Source of the DNA: Microbulbifer litoralis
Lineage (GTDB): Bacteria; Pseudomonadota; Gammaproteobacteria; Pseudomonadales; Cellvibrionaceae
Length of the DNA: 64,000 nucleotides
Direction: 5' to 3'
Assembly (NCBI RefSeq): GCF_023634065.1
Contig: NZ_JALKCV010000006.1
Coordinates: 124,001-188,000 of the forward strand
Of this stretch, positions 25,217 to 33,642 are shown piece after piece. Under the pieces are notes generated by a model, which saw nothing but the letters and a program-made list of their open reading frames with translations, was not told the DNA's origin and searched no databases. Position 1 is the stretch's first letter. Every line of letters starts with the position of its first letter. The translations under genes were made by a program, and so were the position numbers.

Positions 25217-26035
25217 CTACAGGAAATGCTGGACCTTGTTCTTGTAACTGCGGCTCATCTTCAGGCGCTCGCCGTTATTGAGCACCAGGTGGTATTCACC
25301 GTTGATATGGGCACAGATTTCGCGCACCCGGCTCAGGTTGACGATGGTCGAGCGGTGAATGCGCTGGAAGACCTTGGGATTCAGTTGCTGCTCCAGCTCC
25401 TTCATGGTGATGCGCATCACGTGGGTCTCGCCGTTGGCGTGCACACACATGTAGTCGCCGGCGGCGTCGATCCAGTCGATCTCGCGCGACGGTACCAGCG
25501 TGATCTTGCCGGAATCCTTGATCGCGATCTTGTCCGGGTACTGGCTGCCAGACAGTTCCCCGGCCACCAGTTTCTGCTCCAGGGCCTCGGGCGACTCACG
25601 GGTCAGGTCTGCCACCGCCTCCAGCAGCTGCTCGCGCTGGCTGGCGATATCGGCGCTGGCCAGTTTTTCCCGCACCCGCTCCAGCGCCCGCGCCAGGCGA
25701 TCGTCCTCGATCGGTTTCAGCACATAGTCCACCGCGTTGACCTCGAACGCCTCCACGGCGTACTGGTCATAGGCGGTCACGAACACGATCTGCGGCAACT
25801 GGTCGCGGGGCAACTGCTGCACCAGTTGCAGGCCGTTGACGCCCGGCATCTGGATATCCACGAAAACCACATCCGGCCCATGCTCCAGTATCTGCCCGCG
25901 CGCTTCGCGGCCGTTGCCGCTCTCGGCGATCACCTCGATTCCCTCCATGGCCTCGAGCCGCAGGCGCAGACCGCGCCGCGCCAGGGGTTCGTCATCGACG
26001 ACGATGGCTTTCAGTATCTGCTGTGCACCACTCAT
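25217..26035 (-). CDS. LytTR-family response regulator
   Basis: A DNA-binding response regulator of 272 aa. The receiver domain (about 8-125) has the acidic pocket VVDDEP, phospho-acceptor Asp60 in VVFVDIQMPGVNG and Lys in YVLKPIEDDR. The C-terminal LytTR domain (about 165-270) includes EIDWIDAAGDYMCVHANGE and FQRIHRSTIVNLSRVREI. Its ATG overlaps the TGA of the histidine kinase gene as ATGA, so the two form a coupled pair. Target genes are not evident; AlgR- or BtsR-type regulators are the nearest families. Confidence 0.92.
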   Translation of the reverse strand: MSGAQQILKAIVVDDEPLARRGLRLRLEAMEGIEVIAESGNGREARGQILEHGPDVVFVDIQMPGVNGLQLVQQLPRDQLPQIVFVTAYDQYAVEAFEVNAVDYVLKPIEDDRLARALERVREKLASADIASQREQLLEAVADLTRESPEALEQKLVAGELSGSQYPDKIAIKDSGKITLVPSREIDWIDAAGDYMCVHANGETHVMRITMKELEQQLNPKVFQRIHRSTIVNLSRVREICAHINGEYHLVLNNGERLKMSRSYKNKVQHFL

Positions 26036-27189
26036 CCGGTTCTTCCTGTCTCGTAGGGAATTCTTATATGGACCGCCAGCCCGCCGCCATCGCGGTTGCG
26101 GAAGCGGACTTTCTGCTCCTCGCCATAGAGCGCCCTGAGGCGCTCGCAGGTATTGCGGATACCGACGCCGTAGCCGGAGCCCAGCGCCGCCAACTTGTCT
26201 TCCGGCATTCCGGGGCCATTGTCGCTGACCTCCAGCAACAGTTCACCGGCGAAGACCCGCGCCTTGATGGTGATCTCCCCGCCCCACTCGCACTGGGAGA
26301 TGCCGTATTTGATCGCATTTTCCACCAGGGGTTGCAGCAACAGACTGGGCACCAGCGCGCGCGGGGACTCCCCCTCCAGGTCCAGGCTCACCCCCAGGCG
26401 ATCGGCAAAGCGCACCTTTTCGATATCCAGGTAGAGCATCAGCGCCTCCACCTCCTTGGCCAGCGTGACCTTCAACATCGGGTCGTTGTCGAGTGAGTAG
26501 CGCAGGAACTGGGACAGCCGCGAGACCATGTCGTTGGCCGTGCGACCCTGCTTGTCGAGAATCAGGGTGGAAATCGCGTTCAGGGTGTTGAACAGGAAGT
26601 GCGGGTTCAACTGGTAGCGCAGCATTTTCAATTTGGCCTGGTGTGCCATGGATTCCGCCCGCAGGGCTTTCTCCTGCTGGGTCTGCGACGTCTGGTAGTA
26701 CTTGATGCCGTAGTAGAGCGCCGCCCAGGTCATCATGATCAGGAACGAATAGGAGAACCAGTAGATGGCCAGCACCGCCGGGTGCTCGTCGCGCTCCTTG
26801 CCGTAGAGCCACAGGGAACCGCCGAACTTGATCGCCGCCCACACCAGCGCCGCCAGGATCACCACCCCCAGGGTCCCGAACAGGCGCGCGGCATCGGGCT
26901 TGTTCCAGAGACGCTGGAAACAGCGTCGCATGCACTCCGACAACATCACGCCGGAAGAGGTTGCCACGGCGATATAGCCGGAGTGCAGCCAGTGGTTCTC
27001 GACCCAGAAAAAGCTGCCGACAAAGATCAGCAGCGTATAGCCGCCCCAGCCGGACAGCTGCAGCGCCCAGTACTGCCACTGTGGTGCTGCCAGCCTTTCA
27101 GACAGCCATTGGAATGCGTTGTGACCCATAAAATCCCGTACTGCGCCGCTCAGCTCCGCGGCGGCCATTGATATATTGCCGGGCTTCAT
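26032..27189 (-). CDS. LytS-type sensor histidine kinase
   Basis: An inner-membrane sensor kinase of about 385 aa. Four hydrophobic segments occupy about 35-165 (GGYTLLIFVGSFF, LFGTLGVVILAALVWAA, AIYWFSYSFLIMMTWAALYY). The PF06580-type phosphorylation motif RYQLNPHFLFNTLNAIST follows, then the N-box PLVENAIKYG and G-box VSDNGPGMPEDK of the ATPase. The frame is open upstream to 27762, but that region overlaps the divergent EVE gene, so I start at the ATG at 27189; ATGs at 27168 and 27129 are alternatives and none has a strong ribosome site. It phosphorylates the LytTR regulator encoded just downstream. Confidence 0.88.
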   Translation of the reverse strand: MKPGNISMAAAELSGAVRDFMGHNAFQWLSERLAAPQWQYWALQLSGWGGYTLLIFVGSFFWVENHWLHSGYIAVATSSGVMLSECMRRCFQRLWNKPDAARLFGTLGVVILAALVWAAIKFGGSLWLYGKERDEHPAVLAIYWFSYSFLIMMTWAALYYGIKYYQTSQTQQEKALRAESMAHQAKLKMLRYQLNPHFLFNTLNAISTLILDKQGRTANDMVSRLSQFLRYSLDNDPMLKVTLAKEVEALMLYLDIEKVRFADRLGVSLDLEGESPRALVPSLLLQPLVENAIKYGISQCEWGGEITIKARVFAGELLLEVSDNGPGMPEDKLAALGSGYGVGIRNTCERLRALYGEEQKVRFRNRDGGGLAVHIRIPYETGRTG

Positions 27190-27261
27190 ACTAAATGGCG
27201 ATACCCGCTGGCGGAATACCATCGGGCGCAGCATCGGGACAGACTGCCGCAGGAGCACAGC

Positions 27262-27723
27262 GTGAATTACTGGCTTTTCAAATCCGAACCGGACGAATAC
27301 AGCATCGATGACCTGGCGGCCGAACCCGGCCGCGTGGGCCGCTGGGACGACATCCGCAACTACCAGGCGCGCAACTTTCTCCGCGACCGGGTCGCCGGGG
27401 GCGACTGCGTCTTCTTCTACCACAGCTCCTGCAAAGTGCCGGCCATTGTCGGCACCGCCGAGGTGGTGCGTGCGGCCTATCCGGATCCGGCCCAGTTCGA
27501 CCCGGAGAGCAAATACTTCGATACAAAGGCGAGCGCCGACCGGCCGCGCTGGTTCTGTGTCGATATCCGCTGGCTGAGCAAGTTTGCGCGGCCGGTGCCG
27601 CTGGCGGAGATCAAGCGGAACCCGGCACTGGCGGAGATGGTGCTGGTAAAGCAGGGGCGGCTGTCGATCCAGCCGGTGACGGCGCAAGAGTGGAAAACCG
27701 TGCTGGCGCTGGGCGATATGTAA
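27262..27723 (+). CDS. EVE domain protein
   Basis: A protein of 153 aa made of a single EVE domain, related to thymocyte nuclear protein 1 and the YTH/PUA-like fold. It begins NYWLFKSEPDEYSIDDLA and contains GRWDDIRNYQARNFLRDRVA, FFYHSSCKVPAIVGTAEVVR and RWFCVDIRWLSK, all standard for the family. EVE proteins bind modified bases in RNA or DNA; the target here is unknown. The GTG start has AGGAG six nt upstream. It is divergent from the sensor kinase with a 72-bp spacer. Confidence 0.93.
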   Translation: MNYWLFKSEPDEYSIDDLAAEPGRVGRWDDIRNYQARNFLRDRVAGGDCVFFYHSSCKVPAIVGTAEVVRAAYPDPAQFDPESKYFDTKASADRPRWFCVDIRWLSKFARPVPLAEIKRNPALAEMVLVKQGRLSIQPVTAQEWKTVLALGDM

Positions 27724-27794
27724 CCCGGATATCGCCGCACCACCTGCGGGGCAGGCTCCCACGCTTCAGCGATATACAGCGTCCTACAGTATCA

Positions 27795-28223
27795 TTAGCT
27801 CGGCGGATGCACCCGCTCCCGCACCACCGCGGCCAACGCCCGCGTCAGCGTGGCGGTGGACACACCGATCATCAGCGCGCCGTTGATCGCCTCCAGCGGG
27901 CCCAGCAGGCGGTGCTTTTCCGACATCACGATATCCCCGTAGCCGAGCGTGGCGAAGTTCACGCCGGAATGATAGAAAGCCGCCTCCCAGTCCCCGAACT
28001 CGCCCAGTGCGTAAAACAGCAGCGCCCAGGCCGCGACCTGCGCGAGGCAGGTGAAAATCAGGATCAGCATCAGCCCGGCCACCACCGCCACCGCCCGGCG
28101 AAAGGTCGAGTGCAGCCGCTGTTCGCGGCGCGTGTAGTAGCGCAGCGCGGCCACCACGAGCAGACTCTGCAGCAACAGGCACAGCGTCATGACGGCGATA
28201 CCGAGCAGCAGATCCAGCAGCAT
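27795..28223 (-). CDS. Two-TM ion-channel protein (potassium-channel type)
   Basis: A protein of 142 aa starting at the ATG at 28223, which overlaps the preceding TGA as TGATG. Two membrane spans (LLDLLLGIAVMTLCLLLQSL and VVAGLMLILIFTCLAQVAAW) are followed by a pore-loop segment VNFATLGYGDIVMSEKHRLL and a third hydrophobic stretch. TLGYGD is the potassium selectivity-filter signature of the Ion_trans_2 family. It is the last gene of the efflux operon. Coupling to the transporter genes is unusual and its role there is not clear. Confidence 0.85.
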   Translation of the reverse strand: MLLDLLLGIAVMTLCLLLQSLLVVAALRYYTRREQRLHSTFRRAVAVVAGLMLILIFTCLAQVAAWALLFYALGEFGDWEAAFYHSGVNFATLGYGDIVMSEKHRLLGPLEAINGALMIGVSTATLTRALAAVVRERVHPPS

Positions 28224-29284
28224 CAGCGCCACTCCCGGCGGGGCCCGCCACCCGCCCCGGTACGCCACCATTCCAACAGCGACATGGCCAGCAACGCGTA
28301 TACGGTGACGCCCAGGAACAGGGCCATGCGCACGGCGAAGGCCTGGTAGACGTCCTTGCCGCCGGCGCTGTCCTGCACCGCGGCGCCGAGCAGGATCAGT
28401 GCCGTCACCAGCGCATTGATCCAGAAGCCGGGCGTCAGCCGGTTGCGGAAAACCCGGTAGGCACCGGCGGCCAGCAGCAGGCTGAGCAGCAGCATCCAGC
28501 CACTGAAAAACCACAATGTCACCGCCAGGCGCAGGCACCACCAGACACAGATTGCACAGGCGCCGCCGAGCAGCGTGGAGCCGACAAGCTCGCGGCTGGC
28601 ACCGCGCAATTGTATGTCCCCGGCCTCGCGCCCCAGCAGGACGCTCTTTACCAGGAACGGCAGGTAACTGGCCGGGTTCACCAGCGTAAACACGAACGCC
28701 GGCAGTACGATCAGGGTCGCGCGCAGGGACCGCCAGTTCTGCTGCGCCGGCGCCGCCGGTTTCACCGGCGGCACCTCAGCGTCTTCCGGAAACAGCGGGT
28801 ACACCAGCCACAGGCAGCCAATGGCCACCGCCATACCCAGCACCATGGCGGCAACGAGCGCCGCCGACAGCGCCGGGCTGGCGGCTTCGGCGGCGGGAAT
28901 AACGGTAAAACCGAAGGTCAGCAGGGTGGCCGGGATTTCCCTGCCGGCGACCATGGCCAGCCGGTTGCTGAAAAACACCCCCAGGGCGATCAGCAGCAGC
29001 GCGGGCAGCGGCGCCCGCTGCAACAGCGGGCCGAGCAGCAGCCCGATCCCCAGCGCCAGTGCCAGCAACAGCAGCAACGCCAGCGCCTGTGCCGGCGCCG
29101 GCGGTCGCGCCGGCCGCGCCGCCAGCAGCACGGCGAACAGCGGCGCGACAAAGGGCACGCCCAGGTCCAGCCCATAGCACAGGGCCAGCGCCAGGCCGGT
29201 GGCGAATGCCAGCCGATAGCAGCGGCGCGCGGCCAGCGGCATCCGCCTGCGGGGAAATGGTCTCCTGTCACCGGGAATCGCCAT
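28223..29284 (-). CDS. DUF2955 / FUSC-like inner-membrane permease
   Basis: A very hydrophobic protein of 353 aa with about ten predicted spans (LALLLLLALALGIGLLLGPL, WMLLLSLLLAAGAYRVF). It belongs to the DUF2955 group, related to the FUSC/aromatic-acid efflux permeases that work with HlyD-type adaptors. The ATG at 29284 has GGGG six nt upstream and lies 12 nt after the adaptor's stop, although the frame is open further upstream. With the adaptor and the NodT protein it likely forms a tripartite pump for small aromatic or amphiphilic compounds; the substrate is inferred from the family only. Confidence 0.8.
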   Translation of the reverse strand: MAIPGDRRPFPRRRMPLAARRCYRLAFATGLALALCYGLDLGVPFVAPLFAVLLAARPARPPAPAQALALLLLLALALGIGLLLGPLLQRAPLPALLLIALGVFFSNRLAMVAGREIPATLLTFGFTVIPAAEAASPALSAALVAAMVLGMAVAIGCLWLVYPLFPEDAEVPPVKPAAPAQQNWRSLRATLIVLPAFVFTLVNPASYLPFLVKSVLLGREAGDIQLRGASRELVGSTLLGGACAICVWWCLRLAVTLWFFSGWMLLLSLLLAAGAYRVFRNRLTPGFWINALVTALILLGAAVQDSAGGKDVYQAFAVRMALFLGVTVYALLAMSLLEWWRTGAGGGPRREWR

Positions 29285-29295
29285 CGTATGCCCCG

Positions 29296-30441
29296 TCAGT
29301 ATGCGTAGGACAGGTAACTGAGCACGCGGATATACAGTTTGCCCAGCAGCCGCAACAGGCCGTCGTCGTCGCTGTAGGCAATCACCGAGGCCTGGCCACC
29401 GACGCGCAACTGGCGCAGCACTTCCGGCGGTGGCGGCGAGCTGAACTCGACCCGCACCGGAAACCGCTGTGCCCGGCGCAGCCAGTCGCGGTTGTTGTCC
29501 ACGTCCGGCAGGGTACCGGGCGGTGGCGCGCGGCCGGCGCTGACACCGATACCGATATCGCGCACCCGCCCCCGCAGCACCTGCCCCGGCAGTGCGTCCA
29601 GCAGTATCTCCACCGGCGTGCCGCGGCGCAGGCGGCCCAGGTTGTTTTCCGTGTAGTCGGCGCTGATCCACAGGTCCTCGAATGCGATCAGCGTCAGTAC
29701 CGGGCTGCCGGCGCCGGCGTACTGGCCGACCTCGGTGCGCAGGTCGGTGATGACGCCATCGGACTGCGCCAGCACGGTGGTGTTATCGAGATCCAGTTGC
29801 GCCCGGTCGACCTCGGCGCGGGCCAGTTGCAGCAGGGTGTTGGCGCCCTCGCCATTACCGCCCTTCTGTTCGATGGCCTGTACGATGGCCGCTTCCGCCG
29901 CCGCGACCCGGGCGCGCGCCTGCTCCAGGCCGGCGTGGGAGTTTTCCAGGCGGCGCTCGGAAATCGTGCCCGGGTCGTCCCGCCACAGGGCCGTGAGCCG
30001 CGTGTAATCCTGCTGCGCCTCCTGCAGGCCGGCGAGCGCGGCGCGCAAATTGGCGCGCTCCCGCTCCACCGCCGCGTCCCCGGCCGCCACCTGCTGCCAG
30101 GTGTTGTCGAGGTTGGCGCGCGCGCTCTGCAGTGCCAGTTGGTAGCGGGCGCGGTCGACGGCGAACAGTTTCTCGCCGGCCTTCACCGACTGGTTGTTAT
30201 CGACCCAGACGTGGGTGACCACACCGGCGACCTCCGGCGCAACACCCACCACATAGCCCTGCACCCGCGCCTGGGAGGTGTAGGGGGTGAAGCGGTCCGC
30301 CAGCAGGGACCAGCAGAGCGAGGCCAGGATCACCGCCAGCAGGATCTTCACGCCGCGCGCCACCGCGACGCGCGATTCGGTTTCGGCGCTCTCCAGCGGC
30401 CCGGCCGGCGCGGCGCCGGCTCGCTCGTCGACCTCGCTCAC
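29296..30441 (-). CDS. HlyD/EmrA-type periplasmic adaptor
   Basis: A membrane-fusion protein of 381 aa. One N-terminal membrane anchor (VKILLAVILASLCWSLLADR) is followed by a barrel-sandwich domain (VVGVAPEVAGVVTHVWVDNN), a long coiled-coil hairpin (about 85-200) and the second half of the lipoyl-like domain (VLAQSDGVITDLRTEVGQYA). It bridges the inner-membrane permease and the outer-membrane protein. It begins with a GTG that overlaps the TGA of the NodT gene (GTGA), showing translational coupling. Confidence 0.93.
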   Translation of the reverse strand: MSEVDERAGAAPAGPLESAETESRVAVARGVKILLAVILASLCWSLLADRFTPYTSQARVQGYVVGVAPEVAGVVTHVWVDNNQSVKAGEKLFAVDRARYQLALQSARANLDNTWQQVAAGDAAVERERANLRAALAGLQEAQQDYTRLTALWRDDPGTISERRLENSHAGLEQARARVAAAEAAIVQAIEQKGGNGEGANTLLQLARAEVDRAQLDLDNTTVLAQSDGVITDLRTEVGQYAGAGSPVLTLIAFEDLWISADYTENNLGRLRRGTPVEILLDALPGQVLRGRVRDIGIGVSAGRAPPPGTLPDVDNNRDWLRRAQRFPVRVEFSSPPPPEVLRQLRVGGQASVIAYSDDDGLLRLLGKLYIRVLSYLSYAY

Positions 30442-31979
30442 GGCTCAGCTCTCCGTTCCGGCCCGGCCGGCAGGGGCGCGTCCAGCAGCCCGCCCCAGTC
30501 GGTGCGCTCGCGCATGCGGCGGCGCATCGCGGGCGGGATAATCCCGTCGATGGTCGCCGCCCGCCAGCCGCCGCCCAGTGACTTGTACAGGTCGATCACG
30601 GCCGCCACATGGTCGCCGCGGTTGATCACCGCCTGATCGGACTGGGCAAACAGTGCCGCCTGGGCGTCCAGTACCCGCTGGAAATCCGAGTAGCCCTCCC
30701 GGTAGCGGCGGCTGGCGATCTCCAGCGAGCGTTCCGCCGCCGCCAGGGATTCGTCGAGGATCCGCTGGCGGGCCGCGGTCCGCGCCATGCGGCTGGCGGC
30801 ATCGTCTATCTCGCGGGCGGCGTCCAGGACCCTGGCCTGGAAGTTTTCCAGCGCCTGCTGCAGGCGCGCGTCCTGGACCCGTACATTGTTTTCCAGGCGC
30901 CCGTAGCTGAAGATGTTCCAGCTCAGCGCCGGCCCCGCCACCAGGCTCGACACATCGCCCACTTCATCGAGGCTGTTGCCGGCCCAGCCCACCGTGCCGA
31001 ACAGCGAAATGGCCGGGTAGAGATCCGTCATGGCCACCCCCACCTGCGCCGATTGCGCCGCCGCCTGCCAGGCCGCCGCGCGCACGTCCGGTCGCCGCAG
31101 CAGCAGGTTCGCCGGCATCTCCGGCAGCGCGATGCGGTCCGCCGGCGGCAGGCTGCCATCGATCCCCGCCAGTTCCGGCAGCTCCCCCGGCGCCCGCCCC
31201 AACAGTGCGCAGAGCGCGTTGCGCTGCCGGGTCAGTTCCAGCTGCAGCGCGGGGATGATGGCCAGGGTGGCGAGGTACTGGGTGCGCGCCTGCTGCAGGT
31301 CTAGCTCGGATTCCTGGCCGCTCTCGAACAGCTTGCGCGTGATCTCCAGGCTGCGCTGCTGCACCGCGACATTGTCGCGCGCTATGGCGATGCGCTGCAG
31401 CGTGGTCTTGTAGCCGTAGTAGAGCGTCGCCACCTGCGCCGCCAGCAGCACCTGCACGTCGCGCTGGTTGGCAACGGAGGCGAAGAAAGCCGCATCGGCC
31501 GATTCGATGCCGCGGCGGAAGCGGCCCCAGAAATCCATTTCCCACTGAATGTCGAAGGCGATATCGCCGGTGCGGAATTCCCGATGGCCGTCGTCGGGGC
31601 CGCCGTCGATATATTCGGAGACGTAGGCCCCGGCCGCGTTGATCTGCTGCAGTTGCGGGTATTTCAGGCCGACGGCGATGCCGAGCGCAGCGCGGCTCTC
31701 GAGAATGCGCAGGCCGGCGATACGCAGCCCGGGATTCTCCCGCCGCGCCTGTTCGATCAGGCCCGCCAGCACCGGGTCGCCAAAGCGCCGCCACCAGCGG
31801 CCGATGTCATCCGCCTGCGGGTCCGGGGCAACCTGGCCATACAGATCCGGCTGCCAGGCCGCCAGCCAGTCGATATGCGGCTCGCTGAAGTCGGGCCCCA
31901 GCGGCGCGCAGGCCACCGCGCTCACCAGCAGCGCCGGCGCCAGCGGGCGTGCGCCGGGACGGACGGCCGCCCGGATCAT
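30438..31979 (-). CDS. NodT-family outer-membrane efflux lipoprotein
   Basis: A TolC-like outer-membrane channel of 513 aa with two OEP domains. The start at 31979 gives a lipoprotein signal (LAPALLVSAVAC, Cys24), and its ATG overlaps the upstream TGA as ATGA. NodT signatures are PHIDWLAAWQPD, DIGRWWRRFGDPVLAGLIEQ, NPGLRIAGLRILESRA and LPANLLLRRPDVRAAAWQAA. It forms the outer duct of the pump built with the HlyD and DUF2955 proteins downstream. The frame is open upstream to 32267, but that stretch lies inside the AI-2E gene. Confidence 0.93.
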   Translation of the reverse strand: MIRAAVRPGARPLAPALLVSAVACAPLGPDFSEPHIDWLAAWQPDLYGQVAPDPQADDIGRWWRRFGDPVLAGLIEQARRENPGLRIAGLRILESRAALGIAVGLKYPQLQQINAAGAYVSEYIDGGPDDGHREFRTGDIAFDIQWEMDFWGRFRRGIESADAAFFASVANQRDVQVLLAAQVATLYYGYKTTLQRIAIARDNVAVQQRSLEITRKLFESGQESELDLQQARTQYLATLAIIPALQLELTRQRNALCALLGRAPGELPELAGIDGSLPPADRIALPEMPANLLLRRPDVRAAAWQAAAQSAQVGVAMTDLYPAISLFGTVGWAGNSLDEVGDVSSLVAGPALSWNIFSYGRLENNVRVQDARLQQALENFQARVLDAAREIDDAASRMARTAARQRILDESLAAAERSLEIASRRYREGYSDFQRVLDAQAALFAQSDQAVINRGDHVAAVIDLYKSLGGGWRAATIDGIIPPAMRRRMRERTDWGGLLDAPLPAGPERRAEP

Positions 31980-33094
31980 CCGGCGTTCGCGTCCGGGCCC
32001 GTATCGGACGGGCGCTCCGGCTCCATCGCGTACACCCAGGCGCGGAAAATCCGGTAGGCCAGCGCGAGGGCGACGGCGCCGACGAACAGGCCGATCAGGC
32101 CGGCGGAGATCATGCCGCCGATGGCGCCCAGCAGCACCACCGGCATGGGCACGGCCAGGCCGCGCCCCAGCAGCAGCGGCTTGAGCACATTGTCCGCCAG
32201 CCCGGCCAGCAGCAGGTAGCCGGTGACCAGTGTATTGGCGCCGGTGGAAGCCTCCCCCTCCATCCACAGCCAGGCCAGCACGGGAATGACGAGCAGTATC
32301 GCCGGGACCTGGGCGATGCCCAGCAGCAGCGCCACCAGTGCCAGCAGACCGGCCGCCGGCACACCGCCGAGCAGGAAACCCACCCCCAGCAACACCGCCT
32401 GGATAAAGGCCACGCCGATCACCCCGGCCGTGACCGAGCGCACCGTGGCGACGGACAGTTCGAGCAGCTGCGGTCCGAACGCCGGACCGCAGATGCGGCT
32501 GAAGATACGCCGCGAGGATTCCTCGCCGGGCGCGGCGTAGGCCAGCATGATACCGGCGACGATGAAGGCGCCGACGAAGGCCAGCAGCCTGGCCATGGTG
32601 CCGCCCACCGCGGCGGCCGCACCGCGCGAGAGTTCGTGCAGTTGCGGTTGGTAATTGCCGGCAAACTTATCGAAATCGGCGGCGGCCGCCTGCCAGGCGG
32701 CGTACAACCGGTCGCCGACCAGCGGCCACTCCTCCAGCGCGGGATTCGGTGGCGGCAAAACGACGCGGCCCTCGGACAAGCCGCGATAGAGTTCCAGCGC
32801 ATGGTCGACAAAGGAGATACCGAGCAACAGGGTGGGCGCGCCGAGCAACAGCAACATCAACAGTACCAGCAGTGTAGCGGCACGGCCCTTGGACGTTGCC
32901 AGCGCGGCGGCCAGCCTGCGGTTGAGCGGATACAGGGATACGGCCAGCACCAGCGCCCAGGCCATCAGCACAAGAAAGGGCGCAAAGGCGCGCGCGGCCA
33001 GCCACGCCAGCAGCGCAAACACGGCCAGGCGCACGGCGATATCGACGAAGGCATTGGGGCTGAAGGCGCGTTGATTGTTTTCGGGCGCGTCCAT
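31976..33094 (-). CDS. AI-2E family transporter (PerM/YdiK type)
   Basis: A polytopic membrane protein of 372 aa of the AI-2E/PerM family. Hydrophobic spans include VLMAWALVLAVSLYPLN, LLVLLMLLLLGAPTLLLGIS and ILLVIPVLAWLWMEGEAS. The late VTGYLLLAGLADNVLKPLLL motif with Asp-Asn is typical. Members export or import diverse solutes, or act as Na+/H+ antiporters. It is the first gene of the five-gene efflux operon and its TGA overlaps the next start. Confidence 0.88.
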   Translation of the reverse strand: MDAPENNQRAFSPNAFVDIAVRLAVFALLAWLAARAFAPFLVLMAWALVLAVSLYPLNRRLAAALATSKGRAATLLVLLMLLLLGAPTLLLGISFVDHALELYRGLSEGRVVLPPPNPALEEWPLVGDRLYAAWQAAAADFDKFAGNYQPQLHELSRGAAAAVGGTMARLLAFVGAFIVAGIMLAYAAPGEESSRRIFSRICGPAFGPQLLELSVATVRSVTAGVIGVAFIQAVLLGVGFLLGGVPAAGLLALVALLLGIAQVPAILLVIPVLAWLWMEGEASTGANTLVTGYLLLAGLADNVLKPLLLGRGLAVPMPVVLLGAIGGMISAGLIGLFVGAVALALAYRIFRAWVYAMEPERPSDTGPDANAG

Positions 33095-33221
33095 GCACTG
33101 AACTCCCTGTTCGGCGGGCGGGAGATCCGCTCCCCGGCACGGCCCGCTTGCGGCAGGAATTATAGCAGCCGGTCGATGGCGAACTTGGTCGCGGGCGTGC
33201 AGCAGCCCCCGACTGCGGCTG

Positions 33222-33425
33222 TCAGACCACGCCTTTGGTACGCGCGATCAGTACGCTGACCAGCGACAGCAGGGTGAGCACGCCGACGATCACCGCCAGC
33301 AGCAGCCAGGGCCGGAACGGTTTGCGCTCCACGTCGTTGACGCCGCTGTGCAGGTAGCTTTCGACCCTGGCCTGGTCTTCGTCGGAGAGTTTCTTTGCGG
33401 GGGTGTCGTCGGGCTTGTCGGACAT
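33222..33425 (-). CDS. DUF3094-like small membrane protein
   Basis: A small protein of 67 aa from the ATG at 33425. The N-terminal part is charged (SDKPDDTPAKKLSDEDQARV) and is followed by the conserved-looking segment SGVNDVERKPFRPW, then one membrane span (LLLAVIVGVLTLLSLVSVLI). This layout fits DUF3094. The frame is open to 33599, but that would read through a terminator hairpin and a dispersed repeat. Function unknown; it is probably transcribed alone. Confidence 0.75.
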   Translation of the reverse strand: MSDKPDDTPAKKLSDEDQARVESYLHSGVNDVERKPFRPWLLLAVIVGVLTLLSLVSVLIARTKGVV

Positions 33426-33482
33426 GGTGGCGGCAGCTGGCTGGTTATTGTTTGCCACGAGTGTAGGAGAAAGGCCGGATAC

Positions 33483-33505
33483 AAAAAAGCCCCGCGCTGC
33501 GGGGC
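33483..33505 (-). terminator. Rho-independent terminator downstream of the acyl-CoA dehydrogenase gene
   Basis: GCCCCGC (33489-33495) pairs with GCGGGGC (33499-33505) around a 3-nt loop, with an A6 run at 33483-33488 that is a U-run on the minus strand. It would end transcripts from the acyl-CoA dehydrogenase gene before the DUF3094 gene. Confidence 0.85.
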
Positions 33506-33560
33506 CCGATCGGCAGATCGAATTTGTCCGGTGGGAACCGGCCCGCCGAATCTTCAGACT

Positions 33561-33590
33561 GTAGCCTGGATGGAGCGAAGCGGAATCCGG
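33561..33590. repeat. Dispersed repeat, copy 1 (GTAGCCTGGATGGAGCGAAG type)
   Basis: The 30-bp sequence differs at two positions from the copy at 35581-35610. This wording is a known family of short intergenic repeats in proteobacteria. The two copies flank the acyl-CoA dehydrogenase gene in the same orientation. Confidence 0.75.
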
Positions 33591-33642
33591 GATTCCCACC
33601 CCGCGCGCGCTCTCGCAATGCGGGAGAGCACGCGGGAGAGGG

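Noticed and set aside
27189-27762. Upstream extension of the sensor kinase frame to 27762
   Set aside because: It lies opposite the EVE gene and has no kinase-like or membrane sequence, so the kinase starts inside.
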